From Ignelater luminosus (taxonomy: Eukaryota > Arthropoda > Insecta > Coleoptera > Elateridae): 64,000 nt of DNA. The position numbers and the translations under genes are program-made. Position 1 is the first letter of the stretch; the number at the start of each line of letters is the position of its first letter. The DNA lies in the NCBI GenBank assembly GCA_011009095.1, contig VTPC01000015.1, positions 24,164 through 88,163 on the forward strand, given 5' to 3'. The notes under the pieces are model-generated. The model had not been told where the DNA came from and did not search any database. It saw only the letters and a list, made by a program, of their open reading frames with translations. Positions 34,761 to 48,340 of the stretch are shown here, in pieces.

Positions 34761-35339
34761 ACTGGGAAAAGTAATGAGCCTTCAAGGAAACCGGAATGCA
34801 GCATTGGTTAGTTAGTTAGTGTTTATCCCCTTCAATATTAGTAACATCACTATCTCCAAGAAGCTAAAGAATAGCAACAAACTCCTGAGATATTGTGGAA
34901 GTATTCAATATTGCATCAACTCTGCCAGAATGAGATTCTTTTGAAGTTGATCTTTTTAGGGGAAGGGGAAAAATCAAATCTCTACAAATTGAATGGATTA
35001 TAGGACTGGGAATAGAAATTACAGAACAGGAGGCGCACACCTGAAACTTCAGACGAGGAAACGGGACCTGCTAGATTGCTTGAAATGATTTCCTGAGCGT
35101 CACCGAGATGGTTTGCAATGTTCTATAATGTGCAGTTTCTGTGCTGGTTATAGATGATAGAATTGCAATAAACACAATCAAATAGAAATTCTGAGATTTT
35201 TGGCCTTAAAACTCAAAGTCTCTTCACGTGAGATTTTTTTTTGGAACTTTGCAGGATGCATATCTAGTTACACTATAAACATAATTTCAACTCTTCAGCT
35301 TGTTATTTGAAATTTCTAAGTTAAAATCTATTTATTTTG

Positions 35340-35570
35340 TATTGGAATTGGAGAAACTATGGCGAAAATGATGCTAAGAGTTCTAAACGTCCAGTATCTA
35401 GAAGTAATTTTAGACAGTAGATTAAGTTTAATTACAACTCCTCCTGAAAAGCATAACAAACAAGGTTATAAGAACTGGGCGCTTTCCTCCAAGATATTTA
35501 ATTCAAGGGATAAACGCGATGGCGGTTATACCCGTTATCGTATGATAAAGGACTGCAAAAGTTAATTAAG
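35340..35570 (+). pseudogene. Possible small LINE reverse-transcriptase scrap
   Basis: A 68-codon open frame includes VLNVQYLEVILDSRLSL, which resembles the VKYLGVILDSRLSW block at the end of the reverse-transcriptase domain of Jockey-like elements. The rest is unlike the family. It could be coincidence. Confidence 0.3.
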
Positions 35571-35677
35571 TGAGCAGAGTGTAACGATTACTTTATCTAA
35601 CGGTAAAGTTGACGGCTTGACAAGCTTGAATAATGAAAAACGCGGAAACTACTTAAATACCCTAAGCTTATATTAGT

Positions 35678-36022
35678 ATGGTATCAGATAGAACTATTGG
35701 ATCAAAGACAATAATTGTAAACGTGAACAAAGTGGATCTGAATGGGATCCGACGGTACAATAGCATTTCAAGCAGAGATATAAGTACGAAAGTGCTGCAG
35801 GAATATTTGCAGTCGGAAACAACCAGGCCATACTCATGGCGTAGTAGAGTCGGATTTTGTATCGGATTGCGTCAGCAGGCTAAACGAAGATTAATAGAAA
35901 CACCTGATAACTCACTCACTCAATCACATCTTACAAAAACAGAAATTGCCTTTCAGGCTTCACGCGCTCCTTACAACTTGGAATTCGGGTGCAATACATC
36001 CCTTGCACTCTCAGCTGTTTAA
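35678..36022 (+). other. Unassigned 114-codon open frame
   Basis: An ATG-initiated frame (MVSDRTIGSKTIIV) of 114 codons with ordinary composition. No domain, splice signal or repeat was recognised. This is longer than most chance ORFs here but not enough to call a gene. Confidence 0.2.
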
Positions 36023-36029
36023 ATAAAAT

Positions 36030-37690
36030 AAAAACTTCAAGAGATATAGTAAAAAGAAAATAATATTTTAACAATGGTAAGTTTGAGAGATTTCACAATA
36101 ATTTGATTTTACTTGGAAACGGTTCATCTCACGAGAAGATAGAATAGCAATTTCTTGCTTAATAAACTGTAGATACCAACTGGGTTTTTTGCTCTTTACT
36201 TGCTTTATATTATTATAAAGAGTGATTTGTAGTAGCTTTGATAACCATCTGGAAAAACCAAAAAGACAGATTCGTTTTGTTTTATGTTTAATCTGACAGT
36301 TAGACAATGACAATGAGTGCTACGTTTGTTTAAATTTTGCAAGAACAATTTTTCATTACTGCCACTTTCCAGACGGTATAATATACGACATCTGTAATAC
36401 GGTAACAAAAAGAACAAATTGCCCATCAAAAATGACAGAAACAAACACCAACTGAAATAAATACAAGGATTTGCAAAGTTTAAATCTGAACGCTCAAGTT
36501 CATCTGGTGAATATTACAGCCGAACAACTTCAATTCAACTTTTAGTTATTTGTCTTTCTTTTTTAAATTCATTGCAAAATTGAGAAAAAGCTGAAACTGC
36601 GTATAATTTTTTAAGATAATTTCTCACTTTTAAAGCTCTTAATTTCCAACTGGTTATTAGGAAAGTTTGAAGGGTAAAGCGCATCTGAAATAAAAATTAA
36701 AAGCTCTCTTCGAACATTTCAGCTTTATTGTTTTGTATTCGTAATTGATCACACTTCTTGAAGTACCAGGAAAAAGCTTTTTGATGTTCATTCAATCGAA
36801 AATGAAATTCAAAGAGCTCGAATCTTTTATATTGAATCTTTGATTTACTTCATCACATTTTATGATATTTACTTTTTGAATTTTTATGTAATAATTTAAT
36901 TTCCCATAATATTTGTTACATAAGTTATTTTTTGTTTTGTTTTTTTTATGAAGTGCCTAAAATTTGCAAGCATTAACAACGAGTTGATTGCTGTTGGGCA
37001 GGAAACAGCACCTGCGTCCGCCACCGAAATCAAACCAAAATAGGGGATATGCAAACCTCCGTAATTTAACTCATCAACATGCCGGTTGCGGTAAATTCCT
37101 TTTGACCAAACCGTTCATGAAATTTGTCATGTAAATAGAATTATAGGGGATCCGGAAATATAAGCCGTTAGTATGTTAATCTAGGTAGGTTTTGTTTTAC
37201 TTAAGGTTGTCGTTTATAAATCTCGTGACAGTTTACTATCCACAATAGAACTTTAGATAAATTATGCGTAGTACGTTCAACGATAATGTATTTCTGTTTT
37301 GGGAAGTAGTTTTGATTATTCCCATTTGTAGCACGAACAAGAATGAATGGAGAACTTTAATGGAGTGTACAATCGGAATAGAAAGTTTATTCTACATTTT
37401 GTTATATTTTTTTATATTTTCAGTTCATTGTTATAGAAGTAACGTCCCTTATTAAAGAACAACTGCTATTAAACAGTCGATTTATACAGTCGATTTTTCA
37501 AACAAATTAGCGTCGTTTTTGTGTTCAAAGATAAAAATGAAACAAAGAAAATTTTGTTTCAGCTACATTAAATGTTAATTGGCCAGATGATAGTAGCGTT
37601 AGTTTTCAGTTTTTTTGTATGAACCCACTGTGCGGGGAGTTTACTAATTATTGGGATTTAATTCATATAAAATCAATAATCGGAGAGAAT
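36030..37690. other. Non-coding stretch
   Basis: Nothing recognised apart from a less AT-rich patch at 36990-37170, containing GGAAACAGCACCTGCGTCCG, which I cannot assign. Confidence 0.35.
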
Positions 37691-37699
37691 CAAAAACAA

Positions 37700-38600
37700 C
37701 GTGGAATGGTTCAAAAAAGAAAAAAGGAAGAAGTTAAAAATCGATATCGGTGGCCCAACACTACAGAAAAAAGCGATAAGTAATTTCCTAAACACACACT
37801 AGAAGGTAGCAGTACAAGTCAAAAAGGCTCTTAAACTGTTAGAGAAGACATGCTTAATTGAATTGGAAAACAAAAAAGATAAAATGAAAATTAAGAAATC
37901 TAAATATAAACTAAAGAATAATAAAGACGATAAAGTCTACATGAATGATAACTTAACGAAACAAGGAAGAATGCCAAAGAGGAAAGCAAGTACAAGCCGG
38001 CTATGGTAAAATAACCATAGATGGCATCATATGGAGGTGGAATAAAACCAAAGATAAACTAGAACAAGTAAATAAAAATTGTAAAATGGAATACAGAAGG
38101 ACTAAACAGAAAGGAGATGAACTTAGAACAGATGTTGACATATTTTAAAGAAGTAGTCACAGGAACTTCAAAACTGGTATGTGGGGTTAGGAAGGTAAAT
38201 AAAAACAAGGAAGAAATGCCATGGTGGAGCGAAGAAATTAAAGAGGCAATCAAGTTAAAGAAACAAAAATGAAAACGTTATATTGGATATAATCAATATA
38301 AAGAACAGAGGAACAAAGTACAAGAACAAGCCAACAAGAAATCATGAGAAGGCTTTGGAAAGAAAATGAAGGAAAATTATCATAGTAACCAGAAATTATT
38401 TTACAGAATCCTAAACAACTGGATATCAAAAACCAAAATTGAAACAAACAAAAGACAAGAATGGAGTAATAGAATCAGATGGTGATAGAATCATGAAGAT
38501 TTGGAAACACTTTCAGGAGAAGAAACAAATCGAACAGATAACAGTACACAACATGGAACTAGGAACAAAAATAGAATTAAATGAAATGCTAAAATATTAT
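37700..38600 (+). pseudogene. Decayed LINE (ORF1 end to pre-RT linker)
   Basis: Plus-strand pieces in changing frames read VYMNDNLTKQGRMPK, then ITIDGIIWRWNKTKDKLEQ, which fits the coiled/basic end of ORF1 in Jockey/CR1-like elements. Next comes NKEEMPWWSEEIKEAIKLKKQK and IGYNQYKEQRNKVQEQANK, which fits the segment between the endonuclease and reverse transcriptase (a WW...E.. motif followed by a lysine-rich helix). A weak KDKNGVIESDGDRIM block follows. The endonuclease appears deleted, so ORF1 and linker lie side by side. It ends at the ATACAGGGTGT motif at 38603. Confidence 0.55.
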
Positions 38601-38602
38601 TT

Positions 38603-38613
38603 ATACAGGGTGT
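38603..38613 (+). repeat. ATACAGGGTGT terminal motif, copy 2 of 5
   Basis: Exact 11-mer immediately after the LINE remnant. About 130 bp of A-rich DNA with a GGGTGTTTTAG (38755-38765) follow and may be a short element of the same family. Confidence 0.5.
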
Positions 38614-38900
38614 CTTAAATTCGTAGCTTACCATGGGGATCTCAGAAAGCGCAAGAGATAAGAAGCCAAGTAAATCAGAAAAAAGTTTATGGCTTATTAG
38701 ATATTTGCTAAAAATGAAATCATCTGATTTTTCTAAAGTGAGAACAACAAATAGGGTGTTTTAGAAGATCTACTCCAAAACACAAAATAATCATTTTCGC
38801 GATCGTCTCTTGTTTTACTTTGGCGGTAGAATGTAAATCCAATTTTTTTTAATAAAACGCCTACTTGATTTTAATTTTCGTTTAATTTAATTGACTTTGT

Positions 38901-39086
38901 ATGTCTTACGATTTCCGCGATTCCACTAGTGAGCCACAAATTTGGGACACACAAAACTCAAAACCATGTGCGTGTGTGTACGCGAGTAAATTACAGTTTC
39001 CGGCTGATGAAACTAACCTAAACTGTTGGTTGTGGTTATGTACACTACTTGTTGCAAGTATTGTGCAAAAACACATTTCTGAATGA
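38901..39086 (+). other. Less AT-rich block open on both strands
   Basis: A 61-codon frame (MSYDFRDSTSEPQIWD) and an antisense frame of similar length coincide with a stretch richer in G and C than its surroundings. No family was recognised and the splice signals are unconvincing. Recorded because the composition changes. Confidence 0.2.
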
Positions 39087-39099
39087 ACCAACTTCAAAC

Positions 39100-42000
39100 T
39101 TTACGTTCGTTATCTCTATGTGCATGATTGGGACAAAACAATAATTCATAAAGTTCTCCTTATTAAAACTTTCCTAATTACCTGATTTTAAGAACTTTAT
39201 ATTTCTCTAATTGCGAAAATAAATGGAAATAAAAGTACTAATGAAGATTTGTTCAACTAATTAAATTTCTTGCTTTGAGTTATTAAATTTTGCAAAGATA
39301 TTTAACGTGATATAAATTTGATTTATACGTTTCTTCCTTTTTTTTTCGACATTTTAATTAAATGGTTTAATTTGAACATCTTGGTAGTAAAATTCTCAAG
39401 TTAGTTTAAAAGCTGTATCGTGTTAGTGAAACTGGAAGTCGTTTAATAAGTCTAAAAAACTTTTTAATGGTACAAAGCAGGAGTAGGACTGACAATTTAC
39501 ATGACTTTTGTTATTTTGAGTATATGCACGGAACGTTTTATTGGAATTTTATGGGTTATAATAAGAACGGAAAGTTTCCTTCAGTTTAAATTAGAATATT
39601 AATATATTTTATGTACCTACTTTATGTGACAAAAACACCCCTAGGAGAGACGTTATTAGTGTTTTGTTACTTTTGGTTCTACAACAGATATGGTTTCTTT
39701 ATCTTTTTATTGTGAGCCTAGCACTGTTGCTATCTATTACTAATGTTTTTAGTAACATTCTAACATGCTACCGTTGTGCAAGGTTTCTTTCAATTGGAAA
39801 CAGTATCAAGGTTAAGCAAGACATACAATGAATAAAATCAAGAGTTGTAGTAATTCTGACACTTTTAATTGTCAAAATTCTAATACGCAGCAAAGACTTC
39901 GTGAAGAGTTGACTGAGAGAACTGTTGTCACTGACAGTACTGGCTACTCCATGCCGTCACGCAACGGCAACCTTTTTTGGAAAATAAAAATTTCTTAATC
40001 TCCCAAAAATTTAAGTCTTAGTGCACACTAAGTAAAATTCCGTCTAGATTAATAGCGAAATTGCTGAAATTCTGCATTTTGCTCCATTTCCCAAAGAGTC
40101 TAGTACTCATGAATTAGAATACCCCAAAGAACATAACAGAAGGGACTGTCCGGAAGTTCGATTTGTTAGAGGACGTTCTAATTGCAATATAGCGATATTT
40201 AAGTAAGATAATGAAGAAAGTCTTTGTTAGGATGTGTCTAGAAATACACCGTTTCCAAAATACAGGGTGTCAGAATATGATTACATCAGCTCTAGACGTT
40301 GGCCAGGTCTTTTCATCACTTCTAACGACACGAGACGACTTCAGTGATTTTCGAGTCAACCATAACAATGCCATGGTCACACAACAGAAAATTTAGTATT
40401 TTGGTAAATCTTGATCGATTTAAAAAACTCGAAACATTTTTTAAGGTTTGGTTCAAATCTAAATTAACCGTTTTCGTAAGAGTTTTGTTAATTCCTTTTT
40501 TTATTTTATCTTTACTATCATAATGCTTGCCCGAAAACTCTTTAAAAAACCTTATTATGCCCTAAGATCCTGTCACCTACATTGGCGAGACATTTCATTT
40601 TCATATCATGCATAGTTTTGGGATAACTTCATCTGAGCGAGCCTCGACTGGCAATGTCTTGGAAATACTTTTCGCAGTGAGAGGGGTGAAGGCAAATCTC
40701 TTGAATGGACTCCATCTGATCGTAGAACTCGCCAGAATCTAATACATTACTGTGCTGTAACAGATTGGGCAACACATAAGATCTATGACAGATTTAAATG
40801 ACCTGACCGATGGTTTGATTGCATCATTCAACGAAGTTAACCTGGGAGTAATAACAAGTTTCATAGGTAGAAAGAAGGAAGAATACGCTAAACCAAGAGA
40901 TACGTGAACTATCCTTTAGACCTGTAGAAGAGATTCGTTATATCGATAATTTTGACTTTCCAAGACAACAGCTTCTTTCCAACCGCTAAAATCACATTTG
41001 AGAGTTTTTGGGTTGAGTTCCGCACATATCAGTTGACATCTCGTCTGATCCTGAATCAGTAATACTGTCTATCTATCTTTCTGTTTCTCGCTTTTTTGTT
41101 GGCGTAGACATGATCTTATGGTTATCAGCAAAAGGAACTTTTTGATCTATGGAAGGTCCAAACGTATCATAAAGGTGTAACTTTGCAGCCGAAACAATTT
41201 ACAGTTTGCAAACAATGCAATATTGATATTTTGTTAAGATAGATAACTGAAGTCTTTAAACTAGGTAAGAGAGAGGATTAGTAATGTTACTGAATCACTG
41301 AAGCGTTTTTGCCACTAATGCCCACGCGTGCAAACTATAAAAAACGTAATGAGAAAACAAACGCATTTTAATGGATTTTAAGGTTAAGTTCCGTATTTAT
41401 TTTAGTTATTCCAGGTTTCTTTTTTTTATTGTGACTTAGATAGTTTTTTTGCTCAGGATCGTTTCTTTCTTTCAAATAATAATTCAGATTTGAGTGGCAA
41501 GAATAAAAACAATCTCTAGCAGAAATAGCTGCCAGAGGTGCCTTGCCGAACGCATTATCTAACACTAAAACGCTTTTGGTTGCCACCGCAAAGCTTCACG
41601 TTTACTGTTAGCTAAATATGACGCATTACGAGTCCCTTCTCTTACCTAGTCAAAGACTGGAGTACTCAGTTATCATTTGTTTACTAGAATGCAATACTTA
41701 ACTATACAACTCGACTAGTCATTTTGGTGACCGGGCGCTTCTGAAGATAGCATTTTGGATAAAGATGATCAATCATTGTGTTGGAAGTTTAGAAAAAACA
41801 AGAAAGGGCGAAGGAACCAGAACACCAGCGTTTGAACACTACACAGTACATACTTTTTTTTAGTTTTGTGGCGTAATGAAATCCATGGTAACAAGCCCCT
41901 TTTCACGTCAACCCCAAAGAATGTGCTAACAAGATACATAAGAAGTGTAGATCATAGATATTTGCTTGATTTATTAGAATTTTAGACAACTGTAGTCGTA

Positions 42001-44180
42001 TTTGGACAATTGTAACATGTATAGCACTAAAACTGTTGGATCGAAACTCTTTTGTTTATGCTGTATTTGTGTGTATATGATGAGGATTTTAAAATTTAAA
42101 ATCCACATTTGTATAGGACAGTAAACCATGTTGAATAGAGGAGATGTAGCGCCTTTGTCCGTGTTTGCTCCAATAAATAGTTGAAGAGGTCACTGTAACA
42201 GCTATGTAATAATTTACGAAATGTCGCAAAGGGAATTTTTTATGAAGTACACTATATGCTTATATGGATCATTCCTATATCAATATTACTATAAGAATAA
42301 AAAGTTGATTTTTACTTAGAAGATTTTTATAGTAGTTTGTACCAAAAAAAACTTTTTTGTTTATTCCAAAAAAAAGTGTAACGTACGATTCCTGTTTTAT
42401 TAACGCTACGGGAATTTATCGATTGCCCGCATTACACCTCGGAAAGCCGAAAAGAGTCAATTAACTTTTAATGCCGGGCGTATGGCTCTTTGAACTTTAT
42501 GATCCACCAAATGGATTATAACATGAAAGAGATTTCAATGAACAAAGAAGGTTAGGATTAAAAGCTTAAATGTGAACTTTTCTTGCTTTCTCGCTTAGAT
42601 ATATTATATATAATTAGGAAAAATTAGGATGGAAAATTTAACTTGGTTCACATCAGGAGTCCTCTGTAGCAACTTCTCTATTTTTGATTTATAATAATGT
42701 AAGATACAATGTTATAAGTTAGCCAAAATTCATCTCTTTGGGAATCTTGAAATCTTATTAAAATTTCAAGACAACTTTTGGCAAACTGTTGAAATGTAGT
42801 ATTTACAACTTAATCTCTTTAATTACAATCAAGCATCTAAGGTAACGTTGCAATAAAGATTACTTTGCTTTAATTAACGCTCTTTCCTCTTGTTTTCATT
42901 TACTTGTAATAAAACAAGTGCTGGGAATTATTCATCACGAGATAAGATTATAATGCTTTTAGCTGGTCCTCATAAAATGTATACAAGTAGATGAGTACAA
43001 TTTGTTTACAAAACGATGTCATTTTTTTATTTTCCCCAACGTTTCTATGTAGTTGCACCATTGCAATCAAATTATGAATTTGATTACCAGTTTTGCAAGT
43101 TCACTTCGAGTTTTCCATTCTTCTATTACTATGCGCAGACCGTTCGGCTGGAAAGTAGAACATTCTGAATGAAAACCCTAACAAACTTTTTCTTATTAAC
43201 CTCATTCTTTTATCTGGTAAATTAACTCAAAGTTATTTACTTATTTATCACACTGAGATGTTCTTTATTCCTTAAGTAAGTACGAGAATGTGACGTAGCT
43301 AACATAGATGATTTCATTAGATTAATTTCATTCTCATTGAGTATAGTCTAAACTAACAGTCGCATAGTGAATGATAATCACTATCTTAGTATTTTGAGAA
43401 TTTACTATTCGTAGATAGACTGGCTCAATGATGAGAATCTTAATTGCCAAGATAATTAATTAATACTAATTCAAGCTATTTTCAGTTCCAATCCGATATC
43501 TAACTAAAGATAAATCAATGTAAGTTAGTCACTCGGCATGGTGATCCCTTAGATTGTTTACAACGGTTTGAGTAATGAAATCGAAAGTTTTCACCCTTAG
43601 GATATAAGATGATGGCCATTTTCAAAATGGCAGACACTTTTTATTATTTTCAAATCGACAATACTAAAAACCTAACTTGAATTAACGCATGATGATAAGA
43701 AATCATTGTTTTCTAGGGTTTCCCGCGCTTTTCTTTTTAATTTACAAGTACCTTATGAAGTTTGCTTCATTCCGGTTTGTCTATACCCTGACTATTGCAC
43801 GGAGTATGTGTCGGGTGTCGGCTTTCAATTTCCAGTGCTGCCTGTCAACAAACATAATGGCACACCCCCTAGTTAGTTTGGAAGGCAGCCACACAAGACC
43901 AGCACTCTCTTAACCTGTCGTAACTATCATGTTTTGTGCTGGTTTGATTAGTCACATTGGAAACTTTGGTTGAAAGTGAATGGGATGCAAACTCGTTCGA
44001 TGAACCAATTTTAGTTAAGAACGTACGCTCACCAATGTCAAGAATATTCTGACCCGGATGTTTTCAAACGAGCTTTCTAAGTTCCCCCCAAGACAAAAAT
44101 CTCTTGTGACTGGTAGAACTTCCTAAAAGATTTGCACAACAAAAAAGTACTTTTTAAGTAGCTGACAGATTGCATCCTTT
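39100..44180. other. Long non-coding stretch
   Basis: No supported gene. It includes an exact ATACAGGGTGT at 40260-40270. The block 40570-41000 has short coding-like scraps broken by stops (for example AVTDWATHKIYDRF) that may be a decayed transposon. ORFs at 41368-41586 and 43689-43913 are not recognised. Confidence 0.35.
40260..40270 (+). repeat. ATACAGGGTGT terminal motif, copy 3 of 5
   Basis: Exact 11-mer followed by CAGAAT, the same six bases that follow copy 5. Confidence 0.5.
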
Positions 44181-44760
44181 CAAGATTTCCAGTTGCAAAG
44201 GGTAGTAAGATTGCTTGCTCTAGGGCCACAGACTTCTTCATTTGATGAGCACACTGAAAATGTGTACATGTTGCAACAAATGTTCCATGTGCTTTGTTTC
44301 TTATTCTTCTTACCCTTGAAAGTGCTTGAGCTGCAGGAATTCTGGTTAGCGATTAGAATAGGTAGCAAACGCTGTTACATTAAGGCGCATCTGATTGCAT
44401 CGACTCTTAATGAAGAACATCGGCAAACATTGCGGAGCTCTCACTGTTTCATGGGCTGTGATATCACATCTTGCTTGAATTCCATGGGGAAGAGATCCAA
44501 AACGCAGAAATTACTATTGGAACTCTCTAAGGAAACAATGAATGGTTTTGAACGGTTCGTTTTGATATAGACAGAAGATGCATCTTTGACAATCTGATCT
44601 CTTCGAGTAGAATTGGATGAAGAAATATCCAAATGGGAACCAATCTGATTGAACGTTGAGAAGGTGTGGAAGGTGCTCTCCATCCTAGGAAACGATAAAA
44701 CGCGCATGCCATCAAAGGTCACCAACTAACTCTAAATCTGTGCAGTTTATATCTAACTTC
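44180..44760 (+). pseudogene. Fragment of a repetitive transposon-borne protein (GCDT block)
   Basis: A 125-codon plus frame (44193-44570) contains KRCYIKAHLIASTLNEEH and SSHCFMGCDITSCL, then GKRSKTQKLLLEL. Relatives have a HALTGCDTTS motif followed by G(K/I)GKK and a short helix. Downstream pieces with stops continue the similarity weakly. It pairs logically with the 34600-34760 fragment, which carries the preceding block. The N-terminal approximately 60 codons are not recognisable. No terminal repeats were found. Confidence 0.45.
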
Positions 44761-46495
44761 GAATGAGGATAACTTAGATCTTTTCTACAATATAAACAGT
44801 TTACAGTCGCTGCCTCACTTAATCGTCAATATGCAAAGACAAAATTTGCATTTTCACCAGCTAAGAACATTTCTGTCAGTTACCAAATACCAAAAGCTTT
44901 TGATGAATTCTTGATGCTTTATTGGTCTGTTGTAAAGTGTTCATGCAGTTTTTAGTTTTGTCTTATTGTAAACTACAAACAGCAGCAAAACTCTATACTT
45001 ATTGACACCTGCAGTACCTCTTTGATTTAAGGCTAGGCTTCTGGTCTCACGTGTGAATTCTGTGACAGAATTCTCATGATCTGAAAGTTTAAATAAATAT
45101 TTGATTACCTTGCTTCAGACACTGTTACCTATACATTTTGTAATATTGTGCAATTTATTTAATTTATAAGTTCATCTTGCGAGTCATTTCTATCATCCTG
45201 ACGGCTTCATTCGTTTAAAATTTATTTCCTCTGTTCTTTACGTAGCTACCATAAACAGCGCAGTGTCCCTTAAGAAATTTAAAGTGATAACGTAATTTTT
45301 CTTGTGCTTATCTTAAATCTTCTAGATCCTAAAGCAATAAAAGCAAAATGAGTACAAATAGTTTGAGATTTATAAAAAACAAATGAAGCTGCATTTTTTT
45401 ATCAAAAGATGTCCCGTCAGTTATCTTGCAATTTTAATTAGAATCTCTAAGACCTTCAATTACTGAAAATTTGCAGTTTAATCTAAAATTGGAATTTTAT
45501 CAAAATACAAAGTAGTAAACAATGAATTATACTCGTAACTAAGAATCAAACGTAATTGAAAACTGAAGTTCGTTAAGTAAGCGATTTTTTTCTTGTAACA
45601 CCTCAAAAATGTGACGTGAATGACTCCGAAAGGTTAACACGTAGTCAGGTTATTTTGGTGGTAATCTAAAGCTTTTTATAACGAGAAAATCCACTTAATG
45701 TGTGAAAAATTCGAAACCAATTACTTTTTCCAAACTCTAACCTAACTCTAAAGGTCACAGTATATTATTTTAACCGAGACGTTTTGGTGTATGTAATTAA
45801 GGCTTAAGGGTTTCAAACACATTTGGTCTTATTAATTTTCTAGTTTCAAACTTCATCTGAATCTTTCCTATTAATTTATTATCAAATAAGATTTTTATTA
45901 AATTTATTTTTATATTAACATATGTTTATTCTAACCCTACTTTTTCAAAATTTTGTCTAGTCTCTACTATAACATTTTAAGGATAATCAAGATAAGATAA
46001 AGTTCAAGCTTTTGTCAAACAAAACACGTAGCAGTAAGTAAAGTTAAAACAAAATTCACAGTTGACCTTTAAAAATGACATTTTTGCTTAAATTGAGTTT
46101 TCGAAATTTAAAACTTTTTATGCAAAAACGTCGACATCTGAGAACGTTTGAACAAAATTCTATATCGCCTACAATGTATAATGCAAAACAGAGATGAATA
46201 TTAACCATTTTCACTTGTTTTAAAAAGCATCGCTGTAGGAAAATTGCTTAAAATAAATAGCTCGCGAGAGAATTTTTATGGCTTCCTTTTTATTTTGTTT
46301 ACTGCTTTGCGGTTGCTTTATACAGTGGCGAGAAAACGAAACATAAAATAGAAAAACCTCATTTAATACCTTCTACTTGATAGAGTACTAAACATGCAAA
46401 AAAAATGACGATCGATACATACGTAGTATAACGTGTGTTTTGTTTACAATCCATACAGGAAAGAATATTCAGTAACCACTCAAATATTGTTTCAG
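44761..46495. other. Non-coding, probably intron of the gene ending at 49065
   Basis: AT-rich with no coding signal. It ends in an acceptor (ATATTGTTTCAG). Confidence 0.4.
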
Positions 46496-46537
46496 ATTAT
46501 CAACGACCTGAAGTTTCAGAAGAGGAATGGGTTAAGG
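46496..46537 (+). CDS. Short internal exon of an unrecognised gene
   Basis: A 42-bp block lies between a consensus acceptor (TTGTTTCAG) and a donor (AAGG/GTTAGT). In the frame that starts after two bases it reads YQRPEVSEEEWVK and leaves one base over. That base plus the first two bases of the next exon (48341) make an aspartate codon, so the phases match across a 1.8-kb intron. This phase agreement supports the joining. A possible first exon with matching phase (ATG TCA C/GTAAGT at 9919) is 36 kb upstream and unproven. Confidence 0.5.
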
Positions 46538-48340
46538 GTTAGTACTGTTTATTTTTGTTTGTTCTTAATTTACAAAATATTTTTATTTTCTTTTTGCACT
46601 TTTTTTTAACTCTTAATAAACATTGAACGCTCCATTTAGAGATACAGTCTGCATACACAACAAATCACAGATCACCAAAGAGCCCTAAGATCAACAAAGA
46701 ATGTCGCTTTCTCTCTGACAGTTGCCTGCATTGCCGTCCCAGGTTTTTTCATTAGTTCTACTACCTACTCAAAAAGCATCGCAATCACAACTCAAAGGAA
46801 ATCAACAACGATACTAATGATAGTCGCATTTTTGATTGGTACTAATTGTAGAGCAAGGCCAAATGATGATTTCAACTTACTATAAACCATTCAGCGAGAA
46901 AATACGCAGTATGCCCTTTTTAAAATAACACCAAAAGATAGTTCACGATGATGCTTCTGGAATAAGAGCGATTTGTGGTGTCTAGGCATCCTTTTGTGGC
47001 ATAACTGCAATTAACCAAAACTTATCAGATTTACTCCTTGATAGAGTCATCGTTAGAGACCATAGAGACATGGAGAATAACAATATCGATCAGACAGTAA
47101 CGAAGAGACTCAGAGAGATCAGTATCTGTGAAGCAACACAAAGAAATTCGTCAGAGCTTCATCTTCAACAATCTCAGTTGGTAATTTTGATTCTGAAAAA
47201 AACCGTCGATAGCCTGTGTGCTGTCACACAAAGAAGTTATTTTGTGTAGCTGCTCATTTAAGACAAAGCAAATTTAATTGCTAAGGTACAAAACTTTTTT
47301 TTTTGAATTTTGGCATGAGCATCATCATAAACTTGGTGAAAGTCTCAAGACCATAAAATTCAAAGTAGATGTCTTTTGAACACAAAACTGCTGCGCTTAA
47401 CTCCATTTCTTAGGCTCCAGAAATTTATAGCACTTTGTAAGTTCAAGATTGCCTACACTCAAATAGCAGCATTATTCTACTGCTGGTGTCGTAACTGATC
47501 AAGCCCGGAGATGATGCGGATGTCGCACTTGTCCTGCAATAGGCTGCCTATGCGGAAATCTGAAAAGTATCAACGAAGCCACTCCGTTCTTGCGTGAACC
47601 TTCTCAAATTTTCAAAATCACGGAGTAGTTTTGTTGCTGCATCCGTACTACTCCAATGAGTAGATACACTGAACGTTATTCGCGTCAACACGTCACCGTC
47701 GTCCCCCTAGGCTTCTAGAAGTCGATCCGACTTGAATAACTTGTATATGGGGCAGGATAAATGTCACGGAAACCTCTGCACATGCTATCTAGAGTTACCC
47801 TTCAGGGATTATGGAGAAATAATGAAACGACATGACTCAATAGGTTTCGAGCAAAAGGAGTGGACTGTTTGGCAAGAACGTAGTTGAGCTATGGATATCG
47901 GTGATTACGGATTTTCGGTCAGTCAGCGCAAAGTATGCGCGACTTGAGGTTTTGGTCAGCCTTCTAACTGTATGAGCTAGCCATTTTAATTGGACATTAA
48001 TCTGATAACCATCTTTGCCGGGCACAAAGTTTCTCATCCCTGATAAATCCAGTTTTACTGCTCTTGGTTGTCTACAAAATGATAATGTCCTTCTAGTTAA
48101 TTAGCTTATTTCTACTTTACTTCCTTATTAACCTCGAATACGTAACAATAGCAAGTGTGTCTAAAGTGCTCGTGAACAGATTGGGAAGAAATAGAATTAG
48201 ATTCAGAAGATTGATCCAAACTTCTCAACTTACAAGCAGTGGCAATTTTCGCAACGTAATTTTAAAAAAAATTTATTTTAGTCTGTATTTTATTACAAGC
48301 AGTCCATTACAATTTCAAACTAATGCTTTATCATTTTCAG
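46538..48340. other. Intron of the unrecognised gene
   Basis: Runs from GTTAGT to TCATTTTCAG. It contains a stretch less rich in A and T (46640-47830) with short broken coding-like scraps, probably an old repeat I cannot name. The open reading upstream of the acceptor (48157-48340) is continuous with the next exon but is most simply intron. Confidence 0.45.

Noticed and set aside
48157..48340. N-terminal extension of the 302-codon ORF starting at 48157
   Set aside because: A strong acceptor at 48340 and a phase-matched upstream exon make this stretch intron.
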